Part shown: positions 45,971 through 57,486 of the stretch, piece after piece
How the letters are laid out: each line of letters begins with the position of its first letter
How positions within the stretch are numbered: the first letter of the stretch is position 1
From: Acanthacorydalis orientalis
Lineage: Eukaryota > Arthropoda > Insecta > Megaloptera > Corydalidae
Length of the DNA: 64,000 nt
Assembly (NCBI GenBank): GCA_034766995.1
Contig: CM068313.1
Coordinates: 2,813,404 to 2,877,403, forward strand
Direction: 5' to 3'
The notes under the pieces: generated by a model
What the model was told of the DNA's origin: nothing
The model's database searches: none
Seen by the model: only the letters and a program-made list of their open reading frames with translations
Translations under genes and position numbers: made by a program

Positions 45971-46420
45971 TTTTTTTCCTCTCCCCACTCTGCCCATCTA
46001 TTTCCCACCTCTTGAGCGTTATAGTTTATATAGAAACATCGCCGGAGCTTATGTGGATAATGTCGCCATTAAACGTTCGAATTATTCGGTGGGGAGTGGG
46101 AATAACTTCAACTCTCCCTTATAACGTATCGACATGTAATGATTTTATACTTAAATGAACTGCACGGTGAACGGAGTACGCACGTTGGATTGAAACGTTG
46201 TTTGTTGTTTTTTTTTTATGGAAATCAGTTTCGTGCGGAGTGATTCCAACGTAGCATGTATTTATATGTACAAGATACTGGAATCGAGTCGAGATAAGAA
46301 GAATACTGGGTGTTCGGATACGTGATCGGGGTGTGAGTACGTTTATAAACGCATACCGAACAGTCCGGAACAACTTGGATCATATACAGATTATCTGGAA
46401 ACGAATCTGGATAATCGACT
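45540..46420. other. Moderately CpG-rich block
   Basis: Contains a C/T-rich stretch (45600-45720), (TA)n(CA)n at 45931-45970, and mixed sequence to 46420. Frames at 45447-45818 and 45837-46124 cross the microsatellites, and nothing is recognised. Confidence 0.35.
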
Positions 46421-46802
46421 GCGACAGAGACAATATTTTCAAAATGGAAAATGTACGTCCATGTCTTGTTTAGAATTTATTATTGATTTAAAATCATTTT
46501 GAGTTAGTTGTAATGGAGGACTTCTTATATGACAAGCGGTTAGGTTATTCTCTTCGAGCGGTTTCCACTTAAAGTCAATGTTGAAGACTAAATTTATTTC
46601 GGGTTGTGCTCTAATTATATTAATTGTAAAGAGTGTGATTTTAATATTATAATTTTAAAGTATAGTTAATTTAAATAGAGTATAACTCGACATGTCTTAA
46701 CAATCCAACTAAAGAACGCACACGTGTCGAAACTGTTCGAGGTGAATAATCTTACAGCTGATTATAAAAGAAGAAGACCTCCATGGCAACATATTACATG
46801 TA
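46421..46802. other. Unassigned A+T-rich DNA
   Basis: No element or frame recognised up to the mariner end at 46803. Confidence 0.35.
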
Positions 46803-47470
46803 TTAAGTTGGTGTAAAAATAATTGTAGTTTTTATGTATCGAGTATAAAGACATATATATCAGTTAAAAATATATTTGTTAATCGAAATAAAGACAATTG
46901 GTCTGAATAAACATGTTACCAACTGGAAACAAGTTTGTTTATTCATAAAAGATAGAACTCTGGAGTCCTGAAATAAAGGCATTCATCGAAAGCGCTTTGA
47001 GCTGATGCTCGATCTTTGAAAACATTCTCACATTACTCAAATGTATAAAGAAATTATAATATGATAAAGAGAGGTCCGGAGAATAAGGTGGGTGTGGTAA
47101 GGTTCCATAACCCAGTTCTTTTAATTCTTTTAAAGTCATTCGTGGGACGTGCGATCGGGCGTTGTCATGAGGAAGAATCATACCTCTTCGATTGACTAAT
47201 GACTGCCGTAAACGATTCAAATTCTCATGCATTTTTTTTAATTTAATGACAATATTTCCCTGCTGTTGTTGTTTCATCAGGATTTAAGAAGTTGTAGTGA
47301 ATGATGCCACTTGCCGATCATCAAACAGTGACCATGATTTTTTTTATGCAGATTCTGTTTAGGAAACTGTTTTGGTGCTTCTCCTCGGTCTAGCCACTGT
47401 GATGAATGTTTCCGATTGTTGTAGAGAATCCACTTTTCATCACATGTGACAATTGAAGTGAATTTTCATC
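46803..47470 (-). pseudogene. Mariner family A transposase, C-terminal half plus 3' end
   Basis: On the minus strand the reading is CDEKWILYNNRKHSSQWLDR, GEAPKQFPKQNLHKK, a frameshift, WSASGIIHYNFLNPDE, a second break, then MKQQQQGNI...LVNRRGMILPHDNARSH, MTLKELKELGYGTLPHPPYS and PDLSLSYYNFF. This is the catalytic core of a cecropia/Hsmar1-type mariner. The first Asp (DEKW) and second (HDN) remain. The third, in the family's SPTDYHFF, is Tyr here (LSYYNFF), so the protein would be dead even without frameshifts. The 3' end beside TA at 46801 is TTAAGTTGGTGTAAAAATAA, then TTGTAGTTTTTA. The N-terminal half is missing. The copy stops near 47470 at the small palindrome CACATGTCACATGTGACATG. Confidence 0.88.
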
Positions 47471-47559
47471 ACATGTCACATGTGACATGTGAAAAGCAAA
47501 AATGCATTTGAGCTTTTCACTATTATTTTCGCAGATTTGATTATCAATAAGCATCATTG

Positions 47560-48005
47560 ATGACTGTTCTTTATCGAAACACTAGATGGATCTTTGATAA
47601 AAGAGGATATGGTTAGAAGAGTTCATCCACCACCGTCTCTAAAGCGTCAAAATTTAATAGCTAGCCTTACAGCATCTAACACACAACACTCTTCACCGAC
47701 GAAATCTACAAGTGAGCAAACTGACAAAAAAGAGGCCGCTGTAGTTCTTGGGAAAAGCCGGGAAACAAGCACACATCAAATGTAAATTTTATTACAAATT
47801 TGTCTGCAAAATTCATACCAAATCTCTGTGTTTCCAATGTATGAAGTAAAATATTTGTGTATTCAATTTATATATTTTCTATTGAATTTTTTTATATCAT
47901 TTCGTTTTAAATTTTAATTAAACCAGAATTTTATTGGTTATTGCTTTTTTGTATAGATCCACACATGGGCCTATTTTGACCCGAAGGACTTTACTGTTAC
48001 TTACT
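47560..48005 (+). pseudogene. piggyBac-type transposase C-terminal relic
   Basis: A 63-codon frame (47594-47785) reads MVRRVHPPPSLKRQ near its start and is followed, after a frameshift, by CKFYYKFVCKIHTKSLCFQC. The pattern VCxxHxxxxCxxC is that of the Cys-rich C-terminal domain of piggyBac-family transposases, and the first Cys pair appears lost. About 140 bp on, CACATGGGCCTATTTTGACC plus CGAAGGACTTTACTG resembles a piggyBac subterminal/terminal sequence. No DDD core is visible upstream, where the mariner relic begins. Identification rests on the Cys/His spacing and is moderate. Confidence 0.5.
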
Positions 48006-48149
48006 TTGAGCGACAGACAAAGATTAGTCGTATCGACTTTTATAAAAAATAAATTTAGAAATGAATTTCTACTTCTCTTAAAAAAAATTCTAAGAAATTT
48101 GATACGAATTCTAGCTCACCTATACATGTCTCTATATATTCGAAGATAC

Positions 48150-48157
48150 ATACATAT

Positions 48158-48233
<76 letters not shown>

Positions 48234-48234
48234 T
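48150..48234. repeat. (TA)n with CATACATA interruption
   Basis: Nearly its own reverse complement. Frames through it are artefacts. Confidence 0.95.
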
Positions 48235-48239
48235 CGCAC

Positions 48240-48960
48240 GTATCTGTATTCAATGAATAGAAAGAAGAAGCGGCCGTCAGATAATTTTGAATATTTCCTT
48301 TCGAGTCGACGCTTCTGTGTGCGGAGGAAAAGATCCGAGTCAATCTATTTATTGTGTTTCGGAAACACCTTCGTCTTGAATGAACACTTCACTTTATTGA
48401 ACGTTTAGGCGAGAACAAATAAACGATTTTCATTTACAGTTTTATTTCGTATATTTGTAGATACATTCGTATCCCCAATACGTACATATATATATATATA
48501 TATATATATAAATGTGTAGAATTTCGTCCGTACGTACATGTATATATTTGTGTAGTATTTGATTTTATCAGAGATTGTTTCAAGGCTGATTCGGTTTTAT
48601 ATAAAAGAATTGATAAAATAATTTATTCGATTGTAAGTAAAAGTATTTATCGAAGGTAGTTAATTATTCGATTTTGTTGCTGGAAATAGAAATTTTAATG
48701 TGTGTACTTAATTATAATTTAATGCTGGAATTGTAATTTCTTTCTATTGCGATTTTTAGTCAAGTATACTGAAGACAATAATGCAAATCAAAAATGATAT
48801 CCGTTTTATAAAAGGCAATTCTTGTAATTCGTTTAATAATTTGATTTTCATTTTTATTTATTCGGATTTGGATGGAGACGGATAACTTATGCACTTACAG
48901 ATAATATAATGAAAATTTCAACCGAAATAAGTAACTGGTACTTGAAAAGAAAATGGTATT
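48240..48960. other. A+T-rich DNA, nothing recognised
   Basis: Includes a short (TA)n at 48487-48511. Confidence 0.4.
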
Positions 48961-48963
48961 CTA

Positions 48964-49165
48964 TTAGGTTGGTAGGAAAATACTTGCGGTTTTAGGAACT
49001 TAATTCTTTTCAATGTAAATGTGATTTCATCTTGTTCATGTTAAAATCATTTTAAAATGCATTTTTCGGTCTGTGTTTTGGTATCATCGACTTTGGTTCT
49101 ATTATTGATTTTGCTTCGAATTGGAATATTGAATTAATTTCATTTTAAAGTGTATTGATGGAAAT
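48964..49165 (+). mobile_element. Mariner family A 5' end fragment
   Basis: Starts TTAGGTTGGTAGGAAAATAC with TA just outside, then TTGCGGTTTTAGGAACTTAA and the leader shared with 49410 and with 16.5-16.67 kb (TTCATGTTAAAATCATTTTA, TTGGAATATTGAATTAA). It ends before the coding region. Confidence 0.8.
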
Positions 49166-49409
49166 AGAAATTTGAAAGTATGTATATGTAATTAAAATGT
49201 CATGCTGGAATTATGTTTTCTTCATAAATAATTGGTTTTTTACTCAGATATACTCATAACGTTAATGATATTCGTTTCATTAAAAAAGTATTCTTATAGT
49301 TTATTTCATGACTGTGTACATGGATTTGAATAATTTCGATTTTTTTTTCGTCTTTGAGGACAATGGTATCGTCTTCAGAACTCCAAACACTATAAATGAT
49401 TGATAAATA

Positions 49410-49955
49410 TTCGGTTGATAGGAAAATAATTACGGCTTTTTTTTTCTGAATTCTAATCTCAATTTTATTCAATGAAAGTGTCGTTTCGTAGTGTTCATGT
49501 TAATATTATCTTAAAGTGCATTTTTCAGTTTACATTTTGTTAACCATCGATTTTTTTATTGTTAATTATGATTCAAATTGTGTTATTGAATCAAATATGA
49601 AAAAGAAACAAATAAGAGGAATTGAAAACTGGTGCTAAATCAGAAGAAACTGCTCATAAACTAAACGACGATTTTGGTGGATGTGTTTTTAAGGAACGGT
49701 CAATGGTGGTTCCAACAATTTCATGCTGAGAACGAGAGACCTAAAGATGAAGAAATTTGAGGACGTACTTTTTCAGTTTATAACGACCAAATGAATGCGT
49801 TATTTGAATCAAAATCACACACAACTCTTACAGAACTTTAAAGAACTTGCAGAAACGTTAAGCATTAGTCATTCAACAGTTCAGGACTATTTGAAACAGC
49901 TAATGAAGGAAAATGTCTATGAATTTGAATGTCACGAACCGGAATTATCTTTCTA
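49410..49955 (+). pseudogene. Mariner family A transposase, N-terminal half
   Basis: The 5' end TTCGGTTGATAGGAAAATAA is followed by the family leader. Coding traces in shifting frames then match the N-terminal DNA-binding part of a mariner transposase: KKKQIRGIE, AKSEETAHKLNDDFGG, ERSMVV, and finally FKELAETLSISHSTVQDYLK with QLMKENVYEF, the second helix-turn-helix (family VSxxTVxxHLKxIGKxKK). Stops and frameshifts are frequent. Sequence similarity ends near 49955, before the catalytic core. It lies about 450 bp after another 5' end of the same family, so two insertions or one tandem event are possible. Confidence 0.8.
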
Positions 49956-50470
49956 ATGACCTGATATTAGTCATTAAAAAATAATATAAAATTTGAACAG
50001 TAAACACTGACAAAATTATATATTTTGCTATCGAACTTTGTTGTAAAAAAATCTATAAATGATTTTTGATCATTTTTGGTTCGTTTCAAGCAGATTTTGG
50101 TGACGATACCATCATCGTCGAACGGCTGAGATACATAAAACTCAGACTTTTTGACAGATGATAGATTTTTCTTTACCTGATTGCTCTGAAGATGATTGCA
50201 CTGTTTGTGAGTTAGAGAAAAATAATTATACTGTGAAAATAAATCTATCCTCATCATAATTATTGTTAGAGGTTAATGGACATAAATAATGTAAGCGTTA
50301 CTAAAACACAGGATTAGTATGGTTTATTTAATTGGTCACAATAAGTTTAATATTAACAGAAAGAATGATTAGTTGAGGATTGAAGAGATATATATAGATT
50401 GGAACAGTCACAACACACCATCAACACTTGACCGACGTGGATGTAATAATACTTAGCATGGTTACCCGAA
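49956..50470. other. A+T-rich DNA, nothing recognised
   Basis: The 96-aa minus-strand frame at 49967-50257 has no known motif and is low-complexity. Confidence 0.35.
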
Positions 50471-50471
50471 G

Positions 50472-50645
50472 AGATTGATTTTGATTTTATTTTGATTTCA
50501 TTTTATTTTGATTTAATTTTATTTTGATTTCATTTTATTTTGATTTCATTTTATTTTGATTCTATTTTATTTTGATTCTATTTTATTTTGATTCTATTTT
50601 ATTTTGATTTTGTTTTATTTTGATTTTGTTTTATTTTGATTTAAC
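50472..50645. repeat. 16-bp minisatellite
   Basis: About ten to eleven units of ATTTTATTTTGATTTC with variants ending TTTAA, TTCTA and TTTTG. The variants are clustered in blocks (TTTC units first, then TTCT units, then TTTTG units), which suggests stepwise local duplication. Confidence 0.95.
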
Positions 50646-50779
50646 CCGAACAGAAGCGCTTAAGTTGGTAAGTAATTACCGATCTGATGCTCTATGCCAT
50701 ACTCAGCCTGTAAGATGTATGTGGCGCCAATATTAAACTCAATAATTATATTGTAACATTTTCTATTCACCTCTCGTTA

Positions 50780-51200
50780 CGAAAACGCATCGAAACGAAT
50801 AAAATTCAGACTTAAAAATCCCTCCCGAAGTCGTTAGATCATTCCGAATTATTGACAATCATCTCGACTTTCATTTTCAACCATTGCTCGAGACGATTGA
50901 AAAAATCGTGCACTGCACAATTGTCTACAGAATTTGACCGTTCGGTTGACATAAACGAGGTGTTTAGATAACGGGACACCGTTTCGTTGCACCGAACGAT
51001 TTGACAGTGGCTTGTGACGAAACGAGACAGCGTTCCAATGAAGATTTATGGTCGTCGAGATCGAACTGTTGCTGCTGTTGCACGGACGGAAAGAATGCGT
51101 TGGCGTTAATCCGGTTGGATTCGAATAGAGAAATCTTGTTCGCATGTAAGATGCATAAGTTGGAGACGTTGATCTTAAATCAACGACCAGGAAGTAAATG
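50780..51200. other. CpG-containing block with overlapping frames
   Basis: Frames on opposite strands overlap (50849-51214 minus, 121 aa; 51001-51201 plus). The minus one contains SNSSISTTINLHWNAVSF, and I recognise no domain. (TA)n begins about 20 bp after. Confidence 0.35.
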
Positions 51201-51220
51201 ACAACTAAACACACACATGT

Positions 51221-51221
51221 G

Positions 51222-51271
<50 letters not shown>
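51221..51271. repeat. (TA)n microsatellite
   Basis: About 25 dinucleotides. Confidence 0.95.
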
Positions 51272-51274
<3 letters not shown>

Positions 51275-51299
51275 ATATAAAGAAGACTAATATCCATCA

Positions 51300-53380
51300 A
51301 TACAATGTTATTACTTTCGAACACCTCCTCCATGTCAAAAATGTAATAGATCGGCATGCAACGAGATCTTGACAGAGGCGTATGGAATGTTTTTCAGTAT
51401 CAGAGCTGAACGAATACCGTGTGACAAATGTAAATCATAAATTGTTATTTATTGTATGCTGGAAGTGAAGTTAGAGAACATCTGGATGTCTTTAAATCGC
51501 GCATTGATGTCATTTCCGAGTTAATTGAAAGTGGAAGATCACCTTGCAGCTCGGAAATTTTTATTAGAAAGTGTTTCGTGTACAAAAAAAAAACGTTATT
51601 AATTTTTATTATATCAAATTGTATAATTTTGTCAGTGTTTAAAGTCTGAGTTACACATCTGTTTGTTTTTTATTTATTTCTGATGAGAAATGGCTGGTTG
51701 TTCGAAGATTGTTTGTCGAATTACTGGCCGGGAGATCTTAGTTTGAGTATTGGTAACTTTGAGGATTTACATATGTTATTATTTAGTAGAATACGGTTGT
51801 TAAAAGGATTTGAATTTATGAAGATGATGTGAGTCTGTACGCAGTACAGATAAGTGACAATAAAAAGTGATCAATAATTTTTTCTTGAATGTCAAAAAGT
51901 TGTTTTGTGAGTTGTGTGATGAACAGAAAAATCATCCATAGAACAAAATAACTGTAGTTGTTTTTGTTAGAAGAGAATCTTATTTAAAGTGATATAAATT
52001 CTAAGTTGAATCTTATATTTGATTGAATAAATGAGATACCAATAGAAAGTCATTCTTTAAAACCAACTATATTCTTCTTATCTTTTAAATACAGATGTTA
52101 TTATTTTTCTTAAAATGAATAACAGTCTAAAAATGTTTCTGTTCGTAAAAAGGATTCGATTTATCAATTGATCGATTGATTTATTCCACTTTGCTGAAGA
52201 TTTTATCACAATTTTTTTCTTTTAAAAGTGTTTAATGCTTTATTATCTCATTACTTATCCCATTTATATGATTTTCATATTTAATCTTCTTAAATAAAAC
52301 AGTAAAACCGACATTCTGAAATTTTCGTTTAAGTAATAAAGATGTTGTCGGAAGATATAAACAATGCTGAAATCAATAATTATTTATTTTCATTTCTTTT
52401 ATGAAAGACTTTCACAAGTGAACTGTGTTTTCGTTTCACAAACTATAATAAATGTTTCTGTGAGAAATGTTCAGTAAATCTTTATTGACGGTTACTTAAG
52501 ATTTTAAGGCACCGAATTAATTTGAACACCCAATAAAAAGCTGTTTCTGAGAATAATATTTCATTCACATACAAACCATTTTGTTTATCTCAAAAGAACA
52601 CAACATATTTGAGTTAAATATCTTTAACAAATCATTTTTTTGATTTTTTTTTGCTGTCATTTTCAAAAGGTTTAAAAAATCTGTATCATGATTAATTAAT
52701 AATCTACTAGTTGTACATTTGTTTTTTTCTTCTTTTTATAGAATTCATACAGTTGATGACAAGATGAAAATAATTTCTTCACAACTTCATACTCTATTGA
52801 TTGATGGAATTTCTGGTGTTAATTCGTTATCTTCAGTTCAATAGGATAGCCGGTAAGTTGTTATTTGAAAAAAATGTTAATGTTATTGAGTTCTGTGTAG
52901 TTAGCTGCGTTGTTTAGATCTCTTAGTCAAAAAATATGTCGAGAACACAATCAGTAATTTGAGAAAGGAATCAATATTTGATTGAGAAAACATTAAGAGA
53001 AATCATAAATATTTAATAATTATATACGAACTTTTACAAAATCGACCCAGTGATATTCAGTATGAAAGTTTGTATTACAATTGATTTATAATAAGGAAAT
53101 CTTCGATTCATTGTATTAAACATTTCTTTTAAAAAATATATTCAGATATCATGTTTCGTGAAAATTGACAAATTCTTAATAAAAGATCTCACTGATTTTA
53201 CAATCACGGACAGATAGTGATATTCAGTAAGAAGTTTGTCAACAATGAACCTTTTTGTCGGGTGAAAAAAAATCGATACAGAGAAATTTATTTGAACAAG
53301 TACGCGTACAGTTTCACAACTGAATGATTATAATAATTTCAGTACTGAAGAGGAACATATTTTGAAACTTAATTTCCACA
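51300..53380. other. A+T-rich DNA with traces of repeats
   Basis: A satellite-core trace lies at 51818-51900 (GAAGATGATGTGAGTCTGTA, AAAAAGTGATCAATAATTTT) and a solo family B terminus at 52508-52533 (GGCACCGAATTAATTTGAAC). No gene is recognised. Confidence 0.45.
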
Positions 53381-53830
53381 TAAACGAGCCGCGTTCTTTA
53401 TCGAAAGCCGGTTCGCTCCTCCGTCCAAAACTCGATAGCGATTAGAATATTTATTCGTTATTTTTATCCATTATATAAGTGAAAACCGAGAAACCGATAA
53501 AAAAATATAGTTATTAACGACCGCGCACACAATAACCGTAAATCATACGGAGACCTGACGTTCATGGGGGTCACGCGGGTCTCTCTAATTCCACATACGA
53601 CAGAAATCCTCACGAGCGATGAAACTTTCTCGTTTTTGAATAATAATTGATAAATATAACAGAACGACGATGATGATAATAAGACGACTTTCTAAACACT
53701 GAATTGATTTTCGAACAGATTTATGTGCCCGCGTGCGGATCTGTGAGCGCGCGGCCGCATGATTTTTCCATAATTAATTCGTTGAGAAAAACTCGACGAA
53801 TATAATTGGAATCACTTACATGGATTTCGA
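53380..53830. other. CpG-containing block with TAAT-rich parts
   Basis: G+C-rich words (GGGGGTCACGCGGGTCTCTC, GAGCGCGCGGCCGCATG) mix with homeodomain-like words (CCATAATTAATTC, GTAAATCATA). Texture of an unrepeated, possibly conserved non-coding element. No frame is supported. Confidence 0.35.
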
Positions 53831-54689
53831 ATTGAATGGACGTGGGTTCGTGATTGTATCTGTGTGAGAAACGCGTTGATGTTTTCCTGATGTAATGATA
53901 TTCAGTGACGGATTGCGGTAATTAGAAACGGGGATCTGTTTTTAAATATTTTTTTTATTGAATAATACGTGTACTTGAAATGTAAATTAATTTTGAATCG
54001 TTTGGCTATGTAATGAGAGAATTTGAACAATCCTTCATGTATCCATCCTATAATTAATGTACTTTAAGCTTGTTTGTAATCATTTATTTTATTTAATGTT
54101 AATCATTTAAGAATTAAACTCGCAGATATGAACTATATCTAATCGAATGTTCAGATTTGTTGTGATCATGTGCATTTACTTTATGAATAATGACTGAACT
54201 GTAAATATAGATTATGTCTAGCCACAGTAGCCACCACCGAAAACTAATATTTATTGTTCCCATCAAAAACAACGTCATCATACAAAACAATATAAATAAT
54301 GTAGTGTGTACATATAGTGTGCATGTATCATTTCCAAAATGATATAAATAATGTAGTTTAAATCGCAAAAGGCAGTCAAGGAACAGAAACCGTAGTGGTA
54401 CATTCACTACCGATAAAATAAACGAACATTTGTGTTTATACATTCTAACCTGCAGCCTATATTATCCTCACATAACAAATCGTATAAACTAATCATTCTT
54501 CCCTGTTAAATAATTAAAGAAGCATTTTCTGTATTTAATTTCAATCTATTCAAAACGAAATCGTGTACAAAATTCATGTTTTTATACAAATTCTGTCTGA
54601 AAAAAATTCGAACAGTACTTATACAAATATGTTTGAAGGAATAAATTTATAAATCTTGCTACAAATAAAAATTATGTGATTTTATTCGT
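53831..54689. other. A+T-rich DNA, nothing recognised
   Basis: The 109-aa minus-strand frame at 54114-54443 is Leu/Phe/Ile-rich with no known motif. It contains a local duplication (CATTTCCAAAATGATATAAAT and ACAAAACAATATAAATAATG), so chance is likely. Confidence 0.35.
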
Positions 54690-54790
54690 ACTCTGATTAG
54701 TTGATATCAGTCATGTGATCTATGTTCTTATTGGTTGATATCAGTTGCGTTGCCTGTGCTCTGATTGGTTATTATGAATCGCATGGTCTT
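54690..54790 (+). repeat. ~38-bp minisatellite with CCAAT/E-box words
   Basis: Three units: CTCTGATTAGTTGATATCAG, then TCTTATTGGTTGATATCAGT, then CTCTGATTGGTTATTATGAA, each followed by a (T/G)CATGTGATC-like word. ATTGG is an inverted CCAAT box. The family recurs inverted at 43640-43705. Confidence 0.7.
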
Positions 54791-55750
54791 ATGATCTTCA
54801 TGCTAATTAATTGAATTGATTTTTATCTTCAAGCTGATGTTATTTGTCATGTAAGTTTTTTTCAATAAAAACATATGATTTGTGAATATGATTATTATTT
54901 GTTATGAATTTATTTTTGCGCGAATTTTAGGATGTTCTGGTCTTAATATGTATGTTTGTTGGATATCCCAAATGGCATGTTACTCCTATAATAGCTAACA
55001 TCTTTTGATGGTCTAATACTTTTTAATAAATTTAATTATCGTCGCTTTTTCGCGAAAAATCTGGGAAAAGTTTCAAAAAAAAAAACATTTATTAATCTTT
55101 GACAATGCAAAGTCCTTCCACCTACTCTGGTGTGAGGTATATTTCTTGATATTCTTCAGTGAATTTGAGCTATGGGTTGGGGTGGCGGTGCGATTTTATT
55201 GGCAAAATTACTAGCGGTGAAGTGAAATAGTACGAATGCACAATTTTGTATGGTCGCCTATTGGATCCTATCCTCTTGTTTAGAAGAATATTCCTAGTTT
55301 TACCCAGCTGCCCGATCAAAGGATTTCCTAGCAGCTTTCTGGAGTAAAACTTCCAACTAATATCTTCAATGTGTTATTTGTTGATTTTTGCCATTTGCTA
55401 AGGGGTGTGTAAATATTATCAAGCGACATGCGAAGTCCCCCCACCTCCGGGACAATGGAGAACACAATGAACAGTGGGAGAAACACCGTAGTAATGTATG
55501 AAGTTAATTTCTTCAAATAAACATTCTACCGAGAACCATAACCAGAAAATAAAACATTAATATAAAACAGAATTCATTTAATAAGAACATAGTTATAATA
55601 ATTCTAAAAGAATTTATATCTAAAAACGATAATTTAATTTAAAAGTGTCTGATTTGAGGTAAAAATTTGATAGTTCAGTATGTTATTTTTGATTGTCCTA
55701 GCTATCATCGTCTTGGAACCGGATTGGGTTTCGTCATGAAAGTTTTTCTA
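54791..55750. other. Unassigned DNA
   Basis: Contains two similar C-rich words (AAGTCCTTCCACCTACTCTG near 55112 and AAGTCCCCCCACCTCCGGGA near 55433), which may mark inverted or direct ends of an unknown element. Otherwise nothing. Confidence 0.3.
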
Positions 55751-55754
55751 GTTA

Positions 55755-56125
55755 TTAGGTATAAAAATTAAGTCGATGCATTTAAATTGAATCAATTTTA
55801 ATATTTATTTTTTATCAATTTTAATTAAAACAATCGTAACTCTGTTTTAAATTAAAATATTTTCTCGTCGTCTCAGGATTTTGAATTGCCGACCTTAGCA
55901 TTTAAAAACACTAAATACTCCATCTAAGCAGTTGACATAACCTCACAAAATTGTAAAGAACACGATTTGTCCAAAAAACTGATTATTAGGTATTCATACT
56001 TTTCAAATTCCAGTTGAAAAAAATGCTGCCGAAGCCATAGAAATTTGTATAGTTCTAAAAAGGTATTTTGGTGAATAAAGTAAGCAAAAATGTTGAAACA
56101 GTTGAACAGGTTTTTTGAGGTTATC
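55755..56125 (+). mobile_element. Mariner family B 5' end with broken N-terminus
   Basis: TTAGGTATAAAAATTAAGTC plus GATGC starts the element. The leader matches copies at 20580 and 30623 (AATCGTAACTCTGTTTTAAA, TTTTCTCGTCGTCTCAGGAT, CATAACCTCACAAAA), with a short internal duplication of the AATCAATTTTAAT part. Coding traces of the transposase start (VQKTDY, then KKNAAE-like wording over frameshifts, then KQKC) follow to about 56110. It decays there with no 3' end found. Confidence 0.65.
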
Positions 56126-57486
56126 ATCAAAATGCTAATAAGCAACATAGAAAATGATCGATAATCAATAACTGAAGATTTCTATTCAAAGGAAGTAAAA
56201 AATCCATTTGTAAAACCAACTGGCTGCTAAGAAATGAATATTTATTACTCAACTATCTACAATTAACCACTTGCCACTTTTACAAATTCTACATATTTTT
56301 CGCAGCTGCCCTTTGTAGATTTTTTATTAGATAATAAAAGAATTGAGTTTTTCAAATAAACAGGCTATCAGAATGAAGACATTGTGATTGAAACTCGAAT
56401 AAATAATAATCGAACATGATCAGTGAACAATTTTGGGACGCTTTCGGTACTTTTGAGGAACTTTGTATTAATTTATGTATAAAAATATTCTTGAGTTACA
56501 ACTGCACGTTCAGTTCACAACCATATTTTATCAAAACAATTAATCATATGTTGATAAAAGTAAAACAGACATTTCGTACACGTTCTCTCTGTACCCAGTT
56601 GCGGTTTTAGTTTGAAATTACAATCGTTGGTTAATCCATTGAAATGTTTACACAAAACATACATTTCTCGTTACCCGAAAAAAAACTATTTTAACAGAAA
56701 ACACGTGCACCGTCTCGACTGAAAAATTATTACGAAACAGAACATACATCCAACAATTACAATTGTGCAATTTTCATCGAACGTACAACAGCTTCATGGG
56801 CCACAACTGTAATAATATCTCTGTACAGTACACTGCAGTAGTCAAACATGCACGACCACACCTTTACAGGTCCGGAATTTGGAAAGTATATCGAATACTG
56901 CATCCGCGCCACCCACAACCATCACGTTTATCTTTATCTAGCTCTATTTTCGGTCAAAACTCATTTATAAAATTGAACGCGCTTTTTAATTCAATTCAAT
57001 TTCATTTATGACAAGAGTTGTCTGATGATTTAATTCGGAATGAGTCATCGGAAACAATAGAACTTATCTTAATTAATTTTTAACTGTTTTATCTACCAGT
57101 TCCTAGAAATATCCTGCAGAGAATGAAAATATAAATGTGATGACTTTTTTTTATAACACAGTTATGAAACTGTGACTAAATTCAGTTTCATAAATGGATT
57201 CATTGTTTTTTTAATTTTTTTAGTCAAGAACGTTCATAACATGATTTAATCATCAGAGAAATAGCATAAGTGAACAAAGATATACAAAATTAACTGAAAA
57301 ATCACCACAGTACTTTTTAAGAGAGGTGCTTTACAAGCTGGGTAAATATTGGATGAGTGCAAAGGAAATAAAAAGACAACTTAAATGAACTGCTAAATCT
57401 GTGATTGTTTAGATTCCCTAATTTGTCAATATTATTGCAAGGTTTCTTTGAAAGAAAAATTCATCAATAATTATAATTAAATATGT
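56126..57486. other. Mostly A+T-rich DNA
   Basis: A satellite-core trace lies at 56365-56430. A mildly G+C-richer part at 56640-56960 contains a short frame (56763-57011) with no known motif. Nothing else is recognised. Confidence 0.35.
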
